Source: Cytophagaceae bacterium (GTDB taxonomy: Bacteria > Bacteroidota > Bacteroidia > Cytophagales > Cytophagaceae). From it: DNA of 52,322 bases. Below, in pieces: positions 1-9,969 of the stretch (its first letter is position 1; every line of letters begins with the position of its first letter). Under the pieces are notes generated by a model. The model was given only the letters and a program-made list of their open reading frames with translations. It searched no databases and was not told the origin of the DNA. The position numbers were made by a program, and so were the translations under genes. The DNA is taken from NCBI GenBank assembly GCA_029237685.1, contig JAQZBV010000006.1:1-52322 (forward strand). The letters are read 5' to 3'.

Positions 1-17
1 TTTGTTTGGTAAGCTCT

Positions 18-140
18 TAACCCCTAAATCCCCTGAAAGGGACTTTACTTCGGATGAAAACAAAAAGCTAATTGCTTTCTAGTAGGCGATGAGCTTTTTA
101 TTTTAGTAAACAGAGAAGTCCCCTTCAGGGGATTTAGGGG
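18..140. repeat. Inverted pair of CCCCTAAATCCCCT repeats around a hairpin
   Basis: The left arm (18-46) reads CCCCTAAATCCCCTGAAAGG and on to GACTTT. The right arm (116-140) is nearly its exact reverse complement. Between them AAAAAGCT (60-67) and AGCTTTTT (91-98) can pair as a terminator-like hairpin. Related copies occur at 281-306 and 43553-43580, and a variant at 52050-52095. The arrangement repeat, hairpin, inverted repeat is the same as in the heptamer cassettes of this window. Confidence 0.75.
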
Positions 141-184
141 CAAGCCGGATAGAATTAATGCAAACCAATTAATATTGTCCGACA

Positions 185-208
185 GTGTCAGGTCGAAAGA
201 CCTGACAC
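185..208. repeat. GTGTCAGGTC hairpin, copy 1
   Basis: GTGTCAGGTC (185-194), loop GAAA, then GACCTGACAC (199-208) form a perfect 10-bp stem. The same stem with a TTCA loop is found at 35878-35901, between prpB and prpC. Identical stems with different loops suggest a dispersed palindromic element of REP type; no U-tract follows, so a terminator is less likely. Confidence 0.8.
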
Positions 209-550
209 CCAATAAGAGAAGAGAAACAAAGCGGAGAAACAGTTATCATACTTCGCTCTCCGCTCTGTTTCTGCGCTCTCTAAAGTCCCCTTCAGGGATT
301 TAGGAGTTAGACGGTCTTGTAACCATCCATACATCTTCAATCTTAACACTATCATCCTTTCTTTAATCGTTCCTTCATTCTTCCTTAAACCAGGCTTAAC
401 GAAACCCTCTTATATTTGTATCATAACAAAAGCGACAAAAAACGATATATATAACGCTCTTCCGATTTTTTATTTTTTCCTTTTCCAATTCAATACGACT
501 AATACCTCTGTCCTGATCCCTGCAAGGAGATTGGGATGGAGGTGTTTTAT

Positions 551-629
551 AGCTAGGAGGTACGAGCGAGGAGCAAGGGAGGAATACGGAGCTCGTACCT
601 CCTAGCTCCTAGCTCCTAGCTCCTAGCTC
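551..629. repeat. GAGCTAG heptamer array with inverted arm
   Basis: Read on the minus strand, GAGCTAG is repeated four times followed by GAGGTAC and GAGC (629 down to 591). A 17-bp inverted copy of its outer end lies at 551-567. The array runs into the 3' end of the dehydrogenase gene at 609: the last codons (ELGARS and TAG) are made of repeat units. Confidence 0.85.
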
Positions 630-1559
630 TTTTATGTTTTCAATAATCCCCCAAACCAATCGTTCTCTGGATTCCTTGGCGGCCCAGGCGGTATGAGGTG
701 TCAATAATAAACGATCCTTTAAAAGTGGATCTAACAAAGGACTTTCTGCTTGCAAGGGTTCTTGTATGTATACATCTAAGGCTGCTAGTCCGATTTTATC
801 TTCTTTCAATGCACGGCACAAATCTTCTTCTACGACAATTCCCCCTCTGCCTGCATTGTGTATAATAGCCCTGGATTTCATACGGCTCATCGCAATGTAA
901 TCGATCAATCCTTTTGTCTGTTCATTAAGAGGTGCGTGTATAGACAAAACATCTGCACTGCTCAGCAATTCAGCCCATTCTACCCTTTTGTAATTCGGAT
1001 CGTTATTCTTGCCTGAAGTAGAATAATAGATCACCTCGCATCCTAATGCCTGCGCAATGGCGGCAACCTGTCTGCCTATTTCTCCTAAGCCGATAATGCC
1101 AAATTTTTTCCCTTTGAGTTCTCTGATGTCTTCGTGTATGAAGGTGAATGAACCTCCTTTAGAATAAGAACCGTTCTTTACATAGGCATCTAAAAAAGGC
1201 AGGCGGTGAACCAAGGATAAAATAACCGCTATGGTTTGTTGCGCTACACCAAAAGTAGAATAGCCCCTGACATTCTTCACCTGAATGTTTCGCTTTGTCG
1301 CCGCTTCTACATCTATGTTGTTGATGCCTGTTGCCGCCACACAAATCAACTGAAGATCGGGAGCCATTGCCAGATCGGTAGAAGTTAAGACCACCTTATT
1401 GGTTACCACAATATGGGCCTGCGAAATACGCGAGGCTACTTGATGAGCGTCGGTGTGTTCATACACCATTACTTGACCTAATGTGCGGAGATTGTTCAGG
1501 GCTTCTACCTGACCCAATGTTTCAGCATCGAGGACCACGATGCGGTACGTGTTTTCCAT
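609..1559 (-). CDS. D-2-hydroxyacid dehydrogenase (glycerate dehydrogenase-like)
   Basis: An NAD(P)-dependent D-isomer-specific 2-hydroxyacid dehydrogenase of 316 residues, the usual length. The Rossmann nucleotide site is GLGEIGR at 157-163. The catalytic triad of the family is visible: Arg238 in NAGRGG, Glu267 in YIQEP, and His289 in TPHTAW. Substrate is probably hydroxypyruvate/glycerate or a similar 2-keto acid and cannot be fixed from sequence. The ATG lies 13 bp downstream of recQ on the same strand, so the two may be cotranscribed. The C-terminal residues ELGARS and the TAG stop are encoded by a GAGCTAG heptamer array, so the native end of the protein may have been replaced by repeat sequence. 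Confidence 0.9.
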   Translation of the reverse strand: MENTYRIVVLDAETLGQVEALNNLRTLGQVMVYEHTDAHQVASRISQAHIVVTNKVVLTSTDLAMAPDLQLICVAATGINNIDVEAATKRNIQVKNVRGYSTFGVAQQTIAVILSLVHRLPFLDAYVKNGSYSKGGSFTFIHEDIRELKGKKFGIIGLGEIGRQVAAIAQALGCEVIYYSTSGKNNDPNYKRVEWAELLSSADVLSIHAPLNEQTKGLIDYIAMSRMKSRAIIHNAGRGGIVVEEDLCRALKEDKIGLAALDVYIQEPLQAESPLLDPLLKDRLLLTPHTAWAAKESRERLVWGIIENIKELGARS

Positions 1560-1572
1560 ATCGCTTATTCGT

Positions 1573-3462
1573 TTATTTTAATTTCCAATTCAATCCTTCC
1601 CGCGCAACCAACCCTTTGTCTTCTAATAAGCGCAGGATTTCTAACAGTTCTTGTTCGCCGGATTGAGGAAGTTTGACCAACAAACTATCGATAGACAAAG
1701 GCTCTACCAGCAAACAATCCAACACATCCTGATCGGTAATACGCACTCCCTTTTTCTTATGCTCCAGGCAATGATCGCAAATGCCGCAAACGGCTGCATT
1801 GTGTTCTCCGAAATATTCTACCAGTTGAGCCGACCGGCAACGGGATTGGCTCGAAACGTAATGAACCACCGTTTGTACTTTTTGCAACAATAGCTTTTTA
1901 CGTTGTTCTAAAAACAGCTCATCCACAAACAATGTCTCTGTTTCTTGCCGCGGTTGCAAATAGGTAACAGAAGGTTGATCCAAAGCCTGGGCATAATAAA
2001 TGACTCCGGCTTTGTGCATGTATTGCAGCAAACGGATCACTTCCGATTTACCGGTATGGATGGCCGTGGCGATTTTATCTTCGTGAATAAAAATCATGTT
2101 GTTGTACAACTCTCCCCCAAACTGCCTCAGGAGCCATTTGATGATGGGATCACACAACTCATTCTTCAATTGAAATTCGTATAAGTCATGATAAGATACA
2201 CGCACTTGCACGCGGGATGTTTCGAACAGCGCGCCGTTGAACTGCAGGTATTCCATGCGCTCCAGCCAACGAAAGGTTTTGGCAATATCAAAAGCATTCA
2301 ACTTACAATACGTAGCAAAAGCATCCAGGTTCAATGGAAAGTTTTCGTCCTTTCCACTCCCTACTGCCAACTGAAAATAATTCCCTAGAAAATGGTAAAC
2401 TTTACGAATCAGATCCGCTTCGGGAATAGAAGATTCTATGCGTTCAGTTAAATTCAATACGTCTGAATTTTCATACAATAAAACCGCATAAGCCTTTTTT
2501 CCATCACGGCCCGCGCGACCTGCTTCCTGGTAATAAGATTCGAGATCATCCGGCAAATCTACATGCACCACAAAACGCACATCGCCTTTGTCGATGCCCA
2601 TGCCGAACGCATTGGTAGCGACCATGACCTGCACATAACCTTTCATCCAATCGTTTTGCATCTGGGTACGTTGCGACGCATCCATACCGGCATGATAGGC
2701 TCCGGCTTTTATTCCTTGTGTTTTTAAAAATTGAGCGAGCTCCACCGTTTTGCGGCGACTGCGTACATATACTAAACCGGTACCTGCAGCACCTTTGATG
2801 ATGGATACTAATTTTTCTTTTTTGCCTTCCAGTTTAAAAACACTGTAGGAAAGGTTATCACGAACATAACTGTTGACTTGAACCTGTGGTGCTTTCAGGT
2901 GCAGGCAGTCAATGATGTCTTGTTGAACCTGTAAGGTAGCGGTTGCCGTTAAGGCCATGAAAGGCACGTCCGGCAATAAATATTTCAACTCACCTATTTC
3001 ACCGTAAGCCGGACGAAAATCATGTCCCCATTGTGAAATGCAATGCGCTTCGTCTACTGCGACCAATGATATTTTTAAATATTTCAGGCGATCAAGAAAG
3101 CGTTCGGATTTTAATCGTTCAGGAGAAACATATAAAAATTTATACAAGCCGTTCACGGCACTATCCATAATCGTTTCCTGTACCCTACGATCCATGCCGG
3201 AAAACAGGCAAGCCGAAGGAATATGTTTTTGCTGCAAGCGATCGATTTGATCCTTCATCAAAGCGATCAAAGGAGAGATCACTAAGCACAAACCATCCAT
3301 AGCGATACCAGGCACCTGGTAACAAATAGATTTACCACCACCAGTGGGCATAAGCACAAGGCTATCCTTACCGGCCATCGCAGCGTTGATCACTGTTTCC
3401 TGACCGGAGCGAAAGGCATCATAGCCCCATACACGATGGAGTATTTCGCTGGTGGTTTCCAT
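1573..3462 (-). CDS. recQ: ATP-dependent DNA helicase RecQ
   Basis: A 3'-5' superfamily 2 DNA helicase for recombination and replication-fork repair. Walker A PTGGGKS is at 39-45, the DEAH box at 137-140 followed by [13 protein letters not shown], and the motif VI region reads [12 protein letters not shown]. The C-terminal RQC part carries the zinc cysteines ([11 protein letters not shown], then CGICDHC). At 629 residues it has helicase and RQC/winged-helix parts, but I see no clear HRDC domain, as in many shorter RecQ proteins. It starts 19 bp downstream of the serine hydrolase end and runs into the dehydrogenase, with no terminator between, so an operon is plausible. Confidence 0.95.
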   Translation of the reverse strand: METTSEILHRVWGYDAFRSGQETVINAAMAGKDSLVLMPTGGGKSICYQVPGIAMDGLCLVISPLIALMKDQIDRLQQKHIPSACLFSGMDRRVQETIMDSAVNGLYKFLYVSPERLKSERFLDRLKYLKISLVAVDEAHCISQWGHDFRPAYGEIGELKYLLPDVPFMALTATATLQVQQDIIDCLHLKAPQVQVNSYVRDNLSYSVFKLEGKKEKLVSIIKGAAGTGLVYVRSRRKTVELAQFLKTQGIKAGAYHAGMDASQRTQMQNDWMKGYVQVMVATNAFGMGIDKGDVRFVVHVDLPDDLESYYQEAGRAGRDGKKAYAVLLYENSDVLNLTERIESSIPEADLIRKVYHFLGNYFQLAVGSGKDENFPLNLDAFATYCKLNAFDIAKTFRWLERMEYLQFNGALFETSRVQVRVSYHDLYEFQLKNELCDPIIKWLLRQFGGELYNNMIFIHEDKIATAIHTGKSEVIRLLQYMHKAGVIYYAQALDQPSVTYLQPRQETETLFVDELFLEQRKKLLLQKVQTVVHYVSSQSRCRSAQLVEYFGEHNAAVCGICDHCLEHKKKGVRITDQDVLDCLLVEPLSIDSLLVKLPQSGEQELLEILRLLEDKGLVAREGLNWKLK

Positions 3463-3481
3463 TTCCTTAATTTCTACTTTC

Positions 3482-4816
3482 TTAATCTACCTTCGTAAAA
3501 ACATAAATTCCAGCGCCCTGTTTCAATATCAATTCTTTTTTTGCCGCATTAAAATCGAATGTGGCTTGCGCCATATCACTTTTAAACTGCACTTCTGTCA
3601 CAGCTTCAATCGAAAAACTTCCTTGCCCTGTAGCCTGAGCAGAAAGCTGTTGTTTGTCTTTTGAGATGGTCAACTTAATAGGCAATTCCTTACACGCATA
3701 CAGTCCTACATAAGTATTCAATATTTCCTCTTTCACAATAACAGTTGTAAAAGAAGGGATTGTGTACATCTTGTTATAATAAATATTCAATACGCCAATC
3801 AATATATCATTTCTTGGATATACATGGCCATTGCTGCAGTACGCAATCGTCAAACTATCTTCGGGATAATGCACCAGAACTGCTACAAATCCATCAATCC
3901 CACCGGTATGACCGAAACCTTTTTTATTATAAAAAGGAATTTGATTCATTCCAAAACCATAACCGTCGTTTATGGTTGTCATTTTTTCCAAGCTACTTGA
4001 AGAAATTAGTTTAGAAGCGAATAACGTTTCTGCAAATTTCGCAAGACCGGTTGCCGTAGAAACCATACATCCCGCGCCGGCGGAAGAACTCATATCTGCT
4101 TCTTCTGCCGCTGACCAAGCACCAGACCATTCGTAGGAATAGCTTTCGTGTTTTGATGGATCTATTTTACTTCCAACATAGGTGGCTGAAAGATTGGCCG
4201 GTGTGCTGATTCTTTCTTTTATATTTTCAGCATACGTTTTTTTTGTAATCTTTTCTACGATATAGCCCAACAAAATATAATTCGTATTGCTGTAAGCCGA
4301 TTTTACACCAGGTTCAAAATCAATACCGGCATTCGTAATTTGTAACAACATTTCTTCGTGCGATTTGGGTTGTTGTACCCATTCCATGTAATTCGATCTT
4401 TCTGTAATGTTGTGCAAACCACTGTGATGATTGAGCATGTGACCTATTGTAATTTTACTCGCATTCGGAACAAGTGGATAATAGGTAGCCAACGTTGATT
4501 CCAAACTCAGTTTTTTCTCATCGATCAACTGAAAAATCATAACAGCAGTAAACATTTTTGAAATTGAACCCACTCTATACTTTGTATCGGAAGAGGCTTT
4601 CACTTTCAACGGGTCTGTCAAAACCTCATATCCAATAGAACGTTCATAAAGAATTTGCCCATTTTTAGAAATTGTCAAACTTCCCATCGCTTTATTTTTT
4701 TCTTCTAAAGCGTTGAACAAACTATCCAGTTTAGAAGTGTTGAGTTTTTGTGCCTGAACACTAGCAACGCGGATCAATACCAGACAAAAAAAGAGGAATA
4801 AAATGTATTTTTTCAT
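3482..4816 (-). CDS. Serine hydrolase, beta-lactamase class C / penicillin-binding protein-like
   Basis: A secreted enzyme of 444 residues with an N-terminal signal peptide (hydrophobic 4-20, cleavage after VQAQ). The class C beta-lactamase/D-alanyl carboxypeptidase fold is shown by SISK (Ser84 nucleophile, Lys87), YSN at 175-177 and HTG at 303-305. The last 90 residues look like the beta-rich extension common in Bacteroidota esterase-like members. Family members cleave peptides or esters; resistance to beta-lactams cannot be inferred. It is followed closely by recQ on the same strand; the region upstream (4817-4911) separates it from the LolD-like gene. Confidence 0.88.
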   Translation of the reverse strand: MKKYILFLFFCLVLIRVASVQAQKLNTSKLDSLFNALEEKNKAMGSLTISKNGQILYERSIGYEVLTDPLKVKASSDTKYRVGSISKMFTAVMIFQLIDEKKLSLESTLATYYPLVPNASKITIGHMLNHHSGLHNITERSNYMEWVQQPKSHEEMLLQITNAGIDFEPGVKSAYSNTNYILLGYIVEKITKKTYAENIKERISTPANLSATYVGSKIDPSKHESYSYEWSGAWSAAEEADMSSSAGAGCMVSTATGLAKFAETLFASKLISSSSLEKMTTINDGYGFGMNQIPFYNKKGFGHTGGIDGFVAVLVHYPEDSLTIAYCSNGHVYPRNDILIGVLNIYYNKMYTIPSFTTVIVKEEILNTYVGLYACKELPIKLTISKDKQQLSAQATGQGSFSIEAVTEVQFKSDMAQATFDFNAAKKELILKQGAGIYVFTKVD

Positions 4817-4911
4817 AAGTTTAAATTAACAGTAAAAATAAAAGAGCTAACGATAAGCTTTCCCTTATACCATAAAGAAAAGGAATAGTCTAACCGTAAG
4901 TATTATGGGAT

Positions 4912-5619
4912 TTAGTTAACGATAGCCGATGGACTAGTCACTTTAAGCACCAAACCATCTTTCAATTCTATCTTACGATCCGATCCTGAAGCGAGTTTAT
5001 CGTTGTGCGTGACGATCACAAATGTTTGCTTCAAGTCCTTACTCAGTTGAAAAAATAAGCGGTGCAGTTCTTCTGCATTTTGAGAATCGAGGTTACCACT
5101 CGGTTCATCGGCAAATATAATTTCCGGTTGATTGATCAAAGCGCGGGCCACGGCTACGCGTTGTTGTTCTCCTCCTGATAAAGTACCGGGCTTGTTGCCG
5201 GCACGGTGGCTGACACCTAAATAGTCCAATAATTCTTTGGCTCTTTTTTCCAAGGCACCGATGGCTTTGCCTCCGATCATACCCGGTAAATAGACATTTT
5301 CCAGGGCAGTGAATTCCGGCAGCAGGTTATGAAACTGAAAGACGAAGCCCATGTGTTTGTTTCGGATTTCGGCTAAGTCCTTCTCCGAAATAGATGTTAA
5401 ATCATGGTTCTGAAAAAAAACTTTTCCCCCATCCGGATTATCTAAGGTGCCCAGAATATGAAGTAAAGTGCTCTTCCCTGCTCCGGAAGCTCCGACGATA
5501 GAAACGATTTCCCCCTTAGTCACCTCAATGTCAATGCCTTTAAGAACACTGACCGTGCCGTAAGACTTGACAAGGCCTGAGGCTTTTAAAACGATTTCCT
5601 GAGTTGGTGTAATTTCCAT
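4912..5619 (-). CDS. ABC transporter ATP-binding protein, LolD/MacB type
   Basis: A 235-residue ATPase with Walker A GASGAGKS (43-50), signature LSGGEQQR (147-154), Walker B IIFADE (167-172) and the switch His in VTHN. The sequence (SVLKGIDIEVTKGEIVSIVGASGAGKSTL, EFTALENV) matches the LolD/MacB family, which powers lipoprotein release or export through an FtsX-like permease. No permease lies next to it, so the partner is elsewhere; lolD is likely but not proven. It is divergent from sucC with an 83-bp shared spacer. Confidence 0.88.
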   Translation of the reverse strand: MEITPTQEIVLKASGLVKSYGTVSVLKGIDIEVTKGEIVSIVGASGAGKSTLLHILGTLDNPDGGKVFFQNHDLTSISEKDLAEIRNKHMGFVFQFHNLLPEFTALENVYLPGMIGGKAIGALEKRAKELLDYLGVSHRAGNKPGTLSGGEQQRVAVARALINQPEIIFADEPSGNLDSQNAEELHRLFFQLSKDLKQTFVIVTHNDKLASGSDRKIELKDGLVLKVTSPSAIVN

Positions 5620-5702
5620 GGGATGGGCTTGCGGGTGACCTAAAATCCAATTTGTAAATAAAGCTTAAATAGTATAGATTAGAGCAAAAAAAAAGAATAT
5701 TT

Positions 5703-6917
5703 ATGAATATACATGAATTTCAGGCCAAAGAAATTTTTAAAAAGTACGGTGTAAAAATCGGCGAAGGCATCGTGGCAGACTCCCCTGAAGCTGCGGTTGA
5801 CGCTGCAAAAAAATTGCAGGAGCAAACCGGAACCAAGATTTTTGTGATCAAGGCGCAAATTCACGCCGGTGGTCGCGGAAAAGGGAAATTTGTAGGTACT
5901 GAAAATCGTGGGGTAATGATTGCCAAAACCCTGGATGAAGTAAAAGAAAAAACCAAATTGATGCTTGGCAATACCCTGGTGACCATTCAAACCGGTCCTG
6001 AAGGTAAACTGGTAAGCAAAGTATTGGTAGCTGCCGATGTGTACGCACCGGGAGAAATGGAGCCAAAAGAATTGTACCTGTCTATTCTTCTAGACCGTGC
6101 GAAATCATGTGATGTGATCATCGCCAGTACAGAAGGTGGTATGGACATCGAGCACGTAGCAGAGACTACACCGGATAAAATTTTCCGTGAGTGGATCGAT
6201 CCAGCAGTAGGATTGCAAGGCTTTCAAGCTCGTAAAGTGGCTTTCCAATTAGGTCTTTCAGGAGCTGCTTTCAAAGATTTTGTAAGCTTCCTTCCTAAAT
6301 TATACAAAGCATACCGCGAATCGGATGCTTCTCAATTTGAGATCAATCCATTGCTTCGTACATCAGACGGACAAATTTTAGCCGTAGATGCCAAAGTATC
6401 GATTGACGATAATGCCTTGTACCGTCACCCTGACTTGTACGCTTACCGTGACTTAGCGGAAGAAGATCCTTTGGAAGTAGAAGCAGGTGAAAGCAACCTG
6501 AACTATGTAAAATTGGATGGTAACGTAGGTTGCATGGTAAACGGAGCCGGTTTGGCAATGGCCACTATGGACGTGATCAAGTTGTCTGGTGGAGATCCTG
6601 CCAACTTCCTGGACGTGGGTGGTGGAGCTAACGCTACGACAGTAGAAGCGGGTTTCCGTATTATCCTGAAAGATCCAAACGTGAAAGCGATTTTGATCAA
6701 CGTATTCGGTGGTATCGTTCGTTGCGACCGTATCGCAAACGGTGTGGTAGAAGCTTACAAAAAAATCGGAGACATTAAGATTCCAATCATCGTTCGTTTG
6801 CAAGGAACCAACGCTGAAGAAGGCGCTCGCATCATCAACGAATCAGGTTTGAAAGTACAATCTGCGATCGTATTGAAAGATGCTGCTGATTTAGTAGCTA
6901 AAGCTATCGCGAAGTAA
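5703..6917 (+). CDS. sucC: Succinyl-CoA synthetase (ADP-forming) beta subunit
   Basis: Beta subunit of succinyl-CoA ligase, which makes succinate, CoA and ATP from succinyl-CoA in the TCA cycle. It begins MNIHEFQAKEIFKKYGV, the family hallmark, followed by an ATP-grasp fold (KAQIHAGGRGKGKFVG) and the C-terminal CoA-ligase domain with GCMVNGAGLAMATMD and FGGIVRCD. At 404 residues it is slightly longer than the usual 385-400. The alpha subunit gene sucD is not adjacent, so the two subunits are encoded apart. A strong terminator follows at 6933-6963. Confidence 0.97.
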   Translation: MNIHEFQAKEIFKKYGVKIGEGIVADSPEAAVDAAKKLQEQTGTKIFVIKAQIHAGGRGKGKFVGTENRGVMIAKTLDEVKEKTKLMLGNTLVTIQTGPEGKLVSKVLVAADVYAPGEMEPKELYLSILLDRAKSCDVIIASTEGGMDIEHVAETTPDKIFREWIDPAVGLQGFQARKVAFQLGLSGAAFKDFVSFLPKLYKAYRESDASQFEINPLLRTSDGQILAVDAKVSIDDNALYRHPDLYAYRDLAEEDPLEVEAGESNLNYVKLDGNVGCMVNGAGLAMATMDVIKLSGGDPANFLDVGGGANATTVEAGFRIILKDPNVKAILINVFGGIVRCDRIANGVVEAYKKIGDIKIPIIVRLQGTNAEEGARIINESGLKVQSAIVLKDAADLVAKAIAK

Positions 6918-6932
6918 TCACAGAGAACATAT

Positions 6933-6968
6933 AAGGCCTCTGATACGATGTATCAGAGGCCTTTTTTA
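6933..6968 (+). terminator. Rho-independent terminator of sucC
   Basis: AAGGCCTCTGATA (6933-6945) pairs perfectly with 6951-6963 across a 5-nt loop, followed by TTTTTT. It lies 15 bp after the sucC stop. Confidence 0.95.
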
Positions 6969-7071
6969 TGCCTTATAACTTCATTTCTCTAGCAGTCTAT
7001 CATTTCTTTGAATTTATAAGTACATTGAATAGTACTAGATTCCTGAGTAAAACCTTCAAGTATCGATTTTT

Positions 7072-7467
7072 ATGAGAATAGTATACCTCCTGCCCGCTTT
7101 ACTTTTAGTATATCAATTGTCTTTCGGACAAACAACACCTTACACGGCCATTCAACTGCGCTTCAATCTGATCAAAGTCATCATTCAACCGGATATCATT
7201 CAACTGCCCGACTCAGCGATTGTTTTTCCTGTAACAGGCTTAACCAATATTCGCGTGATTCCCGGTAACATGATTAGCGGACCTTATACAGAGATTGAAT
7301 TATGGATCATTGATAACGAAGGGAAAATCATTTATAACAATACTATTGCTACCGATAAAAATGACGGAAGTTATCCGTTAGAAACAGAATATTGCCGTTA
7401 CATGAAATTGCAAAGCAATTACCTTCGCATTCAACGTCATACCAAGGAAGCCGTAGCTGTAAATTAA
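7072..7467 (+). CDS. Hypothetical secreted protein
   Basis: A 131-residue protein I do not recognise. The N-terminus (MRIVYLLPALLLVYQLSFGQ) is a signal peptide with cleavage after FGQ, so the mature part of about 111 residues is periplasmic or outer-membrane associated. It looks beta-rich (PDIIQLPDSAIVFPVTGLTNIRVIPG) with no cysteine pair or catalytic motif visible. The stop is followed one base later by the start of the Pr6Pr-like gene, so the two are almost certainly one transcript. Confidence 0.7.
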   Translation: MRIVYLLPALLLVYQLSFGQTTPYTAIQLRFNLIKVIIQPDIIQLPDSAIVFPVTGLTNIRVIPGNMISGPYTEIELWIIDNEGKIIYNNTIATDKNDGSYPLETEYCRYMKLQSNYLRIQRHTKEAVAVN

Positions 7468-7468
7468 G

Positions 7469-8092
7469 ATGAATAACTCTTCTTCCAAACTAACACTTGG
7501 ACTTATCGCTATAGTGGCGTGGCTGGCTATTATCGTGCAATTTGTACTAATGATCGAAGCACGGGTAAGCCCCATTCTTGAAACAAGCATTCGTTTTTTT
7601 AGTTTTTTTACGATCTTAACCAATTTACTGGTAGCGCTATATAGTACTGTGCTAACCATTCAGCCTTCCTCATCGTGGGGGCGCTTCTTTTCTCGCTTGT
7701 CAGTAGGAACAGCTACGACAGTATACATTGTTGTAGTAGGGCTCATCTATAATACCATTCTTCGCTTTCAATGGCAACCACAGGGCATGCAGCGCGTCGT
7801 GGATGAACTATTGCACGCTATTGTTCCCACGCTGTTTCTAATTTATTGGTTCGCCTTTTTATCTAAAAAACCATTACCGTGGAATTCGTTTTTTCCATGG
7901 TTGATCTATCCATTCTTCTATTGCCTTTATATTTTAATCAGAGGATCCTTTTCTGGGTTTTATCCCTATCCTTTCATGGACGTAAGCAAGCTGGGCTATC
8001 AACAAGTAGTGATAAACAGCCTGGGAGTAACAACTGTATTTCTTGGATTTTCTTTACTTTTTATATTCATTGGAAAAATAAGGAAGCAGTAA
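7469..8092 (+). CDS. Pr6Pr family integral membrane protein
   Basis: A 207-residue protein with about six transmembrane segments. The motif pattern (FFSFFTILTNLLVALYST, then LLHAIVPTLFLIYWF and WLIYPFFYCLYILIRG) matches the Pr6Pr/FAR-17a-AIG1-like family. The conserved Thr-Asn in the second helix and His in the fourth are present. Related eukaryotic proteins are threonine hydrolases of lipid esters, but the bacterial role is unknown. It is translated directly after the secreted protein at 7072. It converges with the FMN reductase gene; the 29-bp spacer has no clear terminator. Confidence 0.8.
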   Translation: MNNSSSKLTLGLIAIVAWLAIIVQFVLMIEARVSPILETSIRFFSFFTILTNLLVALYSTVLTIQPSSSWGRFFSRLSVGTATTVYIVVVGLIYNTILRFQWQPQGMQRVVDELLHAIVPTLFLIYWFAFLSKKPLPWNSFFPWLIYPFFYCLYILIRGSFSGFYPYPFMDVSKLGYQQVVINSLGVTTVFLGFSLLFIFIGKIRKQ

Positions 8093-8121
8093 ATAAACCG
8101 TTACTGCTTCCTTTGAAAGTC

Positions 8122-8676
8122 TTATTTCTTACTGCTCAAATCAATTGCCCAAATGAGCTCTTTTAAAAATCCTGCAGCAGCTTTGTCTGAAGCTTCCTTA
8201 TTAGATGGTTTTCCGCTTTCATCGTATGCTTCCTTTATTTTTGAAGAATGAAACTTTCCGGGCACTAACCAGGCGCCAATTTTCCAGAACGTGAAGGCCA
8301 AAGACGTAATCACCTGTGTCCCTCCAAAAGGGCCATCAGAACAAGCTGCTATGGCTAGAGGTTTGTGATGCCACTCTTTATACAAAAGATCGATCACGTT
8401 CTTTAAACTCGCAGGATAGCCACCGTTGTATTCAGGAGTAACAATGATCACCCCATCCGCTTTGACGATTTTATCAGCAAAGTCCAATACCTGTGCGGTT
8501 GGATTCGTTTGGTATTGAAGTCTTTCTTCAAAAACCGGAAACTGGTATTGATTCAAATCCAATAACTCCGTAGAAAATAAGGTTTGCTCTGCTATATAAT
8601 TTTGCAAGTACAGTGCTACACGATGTGAAACTCTTCCTGTACGTACACTGGCGGAAATGATGGCGATGTGAGGCAT
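8122..8676 (-). CDS. NADPH-dependent FMN reductase family protein
   Basis: A 184-residue flavodoxin-fold oxidoreductase. The phosphate-binding loop region is ISASVRTGRVSHRVA (8-22), and the flavin-stacking loop is VTPEYNGGYPASLKNVIDLLY, typical of the NADPH-dependent FMN reductase/quinone reductase family (PF03358). Members reduce FMN, quinones, azo dyes or chromate; the natural substrate is not known here. The gene stands alone, converging with the Pr6Pr-like gene and divergent from corA. The divergent spacer (8677-8897) is filled with heptamer arrays. Confidence 0.88.
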   Translation of the reverse strand: MPHIAIISASVRTGRVSHRVALYLQNYIAEQTLFSTELLDLNQYQFPVFEERLQYQTNPTAQVLDFADKIVKADGVIIVTPEYNGGYPASLKNVIDLLYKEWHHKPLAIAACSDGPFGGTQVITSLAFTFWKIGAWLVPGKFHSSKIKEAYDESGKPSNKEASDKAAAGFLKELIWAIDLSSKK

Positions 8677-8742
8677 ATGTAAGTGTTTTTCTAAATGTAA
8701 TGATTTTTTGGAGAAATCTGAGATCTGAATCGATACCTATTT

Positions 8743-8835
8743 TTGAGAATTGAAAACGGAGAACTGAAAACAGAACAGGGTAGTTTTAATCTAAAAGTAT
8801 ATAAATCAGTTCTCAGTTTTCAGTTTTAAGTTCTC
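8743..8835. repeat. Inverted GAAAACT/TCAGTTY heptamer arrays
   Basis: The left arm (about 8743-8772) reads GAGAATT GAAAACG GAGAACT GAAAACA. The right arm (about 8808-8835) reads TCAGTTC TCAGTTT TCAGTTT TAAGTTC. The arms are reverse complements with the same 7-bp period. They lie between two divergent genes, so this copy is not at a gene 3' end. A short ATCTGAG-type stretch at 8714-8728 is a third heptamer family in the same spacer. Confidence 0.8.
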
Positions 8836-8897
8836 TCTTTTATTGGTTTATCTTTTGTATATTGTTTTTAACCATAAAAAGTCATTTATACCATTCT

Positions 8898-9803
8898 ATG
8901 ATTCAAACCTTTCTTAGTCGTGACGAAGCTGCACCATTTGATTGGGTAGATGTGTACGAACCATCGGAGGATGAACTGTTTTCACTCGCACACAAATATG
9001 ATTTGCACCGCTATACCGTGCGCGATTGCCTGGAAGCTGGTCACTTGCCTAAGTTTGAAAGAGGAGACAACTACAATTTTATCATCGTTCGTACCTTTTC
9101 TCCAAAAAAAGACATTAATCCCCATACCATACAGGACCTTACGAGTAAAGTGGCTGTTTTCTATTCAGACAAATTTCTCATCACCATCCACCGTCAGGTA
9201 CAACCGTTTCTCAAAGACATCAAAGACAAATACTGTTTGTACGAATGCAAACTAACTACGCAGGAGCTTGTCACTCAAATCCTATGGTTCTCATTGCATT
9301 CTTTTGAACAGCCAGGCATGCTGCTTTCTGATATCATGGACGATTATGAACAAAAGATATTCCTGCACGATAACATTCCCAACTTGCAGCAAAAGCTTTA
9401 TTACATCAAACACAAAGCAAGTGTCAGCAAAAAAGTATTGGTATTGACTACTGAAATCATTAATCAGGTGCACCATACCAACGATACCAATCCTTACCTG
9501 CAAGACTTGAAAGATTTGCATGTGAAGCTCATTACCATCTACGATCAGATACAAGATGACATCACCAACTTGCTCAATATTTACATTTCTTTATCTGCAC
9601 AAAAGACCAATGAAGTTGTAAAAATTCTCACGATCCTATCCGTTTTCTTTATGCCATTGACCTTTATCGTTGGTGTCTATGGAATGAATTTTCAATACAT
9701 GCCTGAGCTGAATGAAAAATGGGGGTACCCAGCTGTGTTGCTTTTCATGATTGGGGTCGCAGGATGCATTTACATCTGGTTTAAACGTAAAAAATGGCTT
9801 TAA
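8898..9803 (+). CDS. corA: CorA family magnesium/cobalt transporter
   Basis: A 301-residue divalent-cation channel of the CorA family. The N-terminal cytoplasmic domain is acidic and helical. Two C-terminal transmembrane helices frame the signature YGMNF, the pore-entrance motif, followed by a KRKKWL basic tail. I place the start at the ATG at 8898 (MIQTFLSRDE) rather than at a TTG 36 bp upstream, because conserved sequence begins there. A terminator follows at 9881-9917. It probably imports Mg2+; Co2+ or Zn2+ transport by relatives cannot be excluded. Confidence 0.92.
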   Translation: MIQTFLSRDEAAPFDWVDVYEPSEDELFSLAHKYDLHRYTVRDCLEAGHLPKFERGDNYNFIIVRTFSPKKDINPHTIQDLTSKVAVFYSDKFLITIHRQVQPFLKDIKDKYCLYECKLTTQELVTQILWFSLHSFEQPGMLLSDIMDDYEQKIFLHDNIPNLQQKLYYIKHKASVSKKVLVLTTEIINQVHHTNDTNPYLQDLKDLHVKLITIYDQIQDDITNLLNIYISLSAQKTNEVVKILTILSVFFMPLTFIVGVYGMNFQYMPELNEKWGYPAVLLFMIGVAGCIYIWFKRKKWL

Positions 9804-9880
9804 AAAACCAGGGATTTCCAATACTCATAGTGTTGATTTTTTTACTCAGTTGAATGTTTTATAAAAAGTTATCAGTAGTC

Positions 9881-9917
9881 AAAAAAGTCTTCTGTATCAA
9901 ACACTGAAGACTTTTTT
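9881..9917 (+). terminator. Rho-independent terminator of corA
   Basis: AAAAAAGTCTTC (9881-9892) pairs with GAAGACTTTTTT (9906-9917) over a 13-nt loop. It can work on both strands because of the A and T runs. Confidence 0.9.
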
Positions 9918-9969
9918 GCGGTATGGCGTATGATTTGATCCATTATTTATCAGATCAAAATTTACAACT

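Larger units (their letters stand above)
1..608. other. Gene-free leader region rich in dispersed repeats
   Basis: I see no convincing gene here. The stretch holds two facing copies of a CCCCTAAATCCCCTGAAGGG-type repeat (18-46 and 116-140) around an A/T-flanked hairpin (61-67 with 91-98). A third partial copy lies at 281-306, a perfect GTGTCAGGTC hairpin at 185-208, and an inverted GAGCTAG heptamer array at 551-629. The plus-strand gene that may end upstream of position 1 is outside the window. Confidence 0.7.

Noticed and set aside
7378..7659. Minus-strand reading frame across the 7072/7469 gene junction
   Set aside because: It overlaps two better supported plus-strand genes and has no recognisable features.
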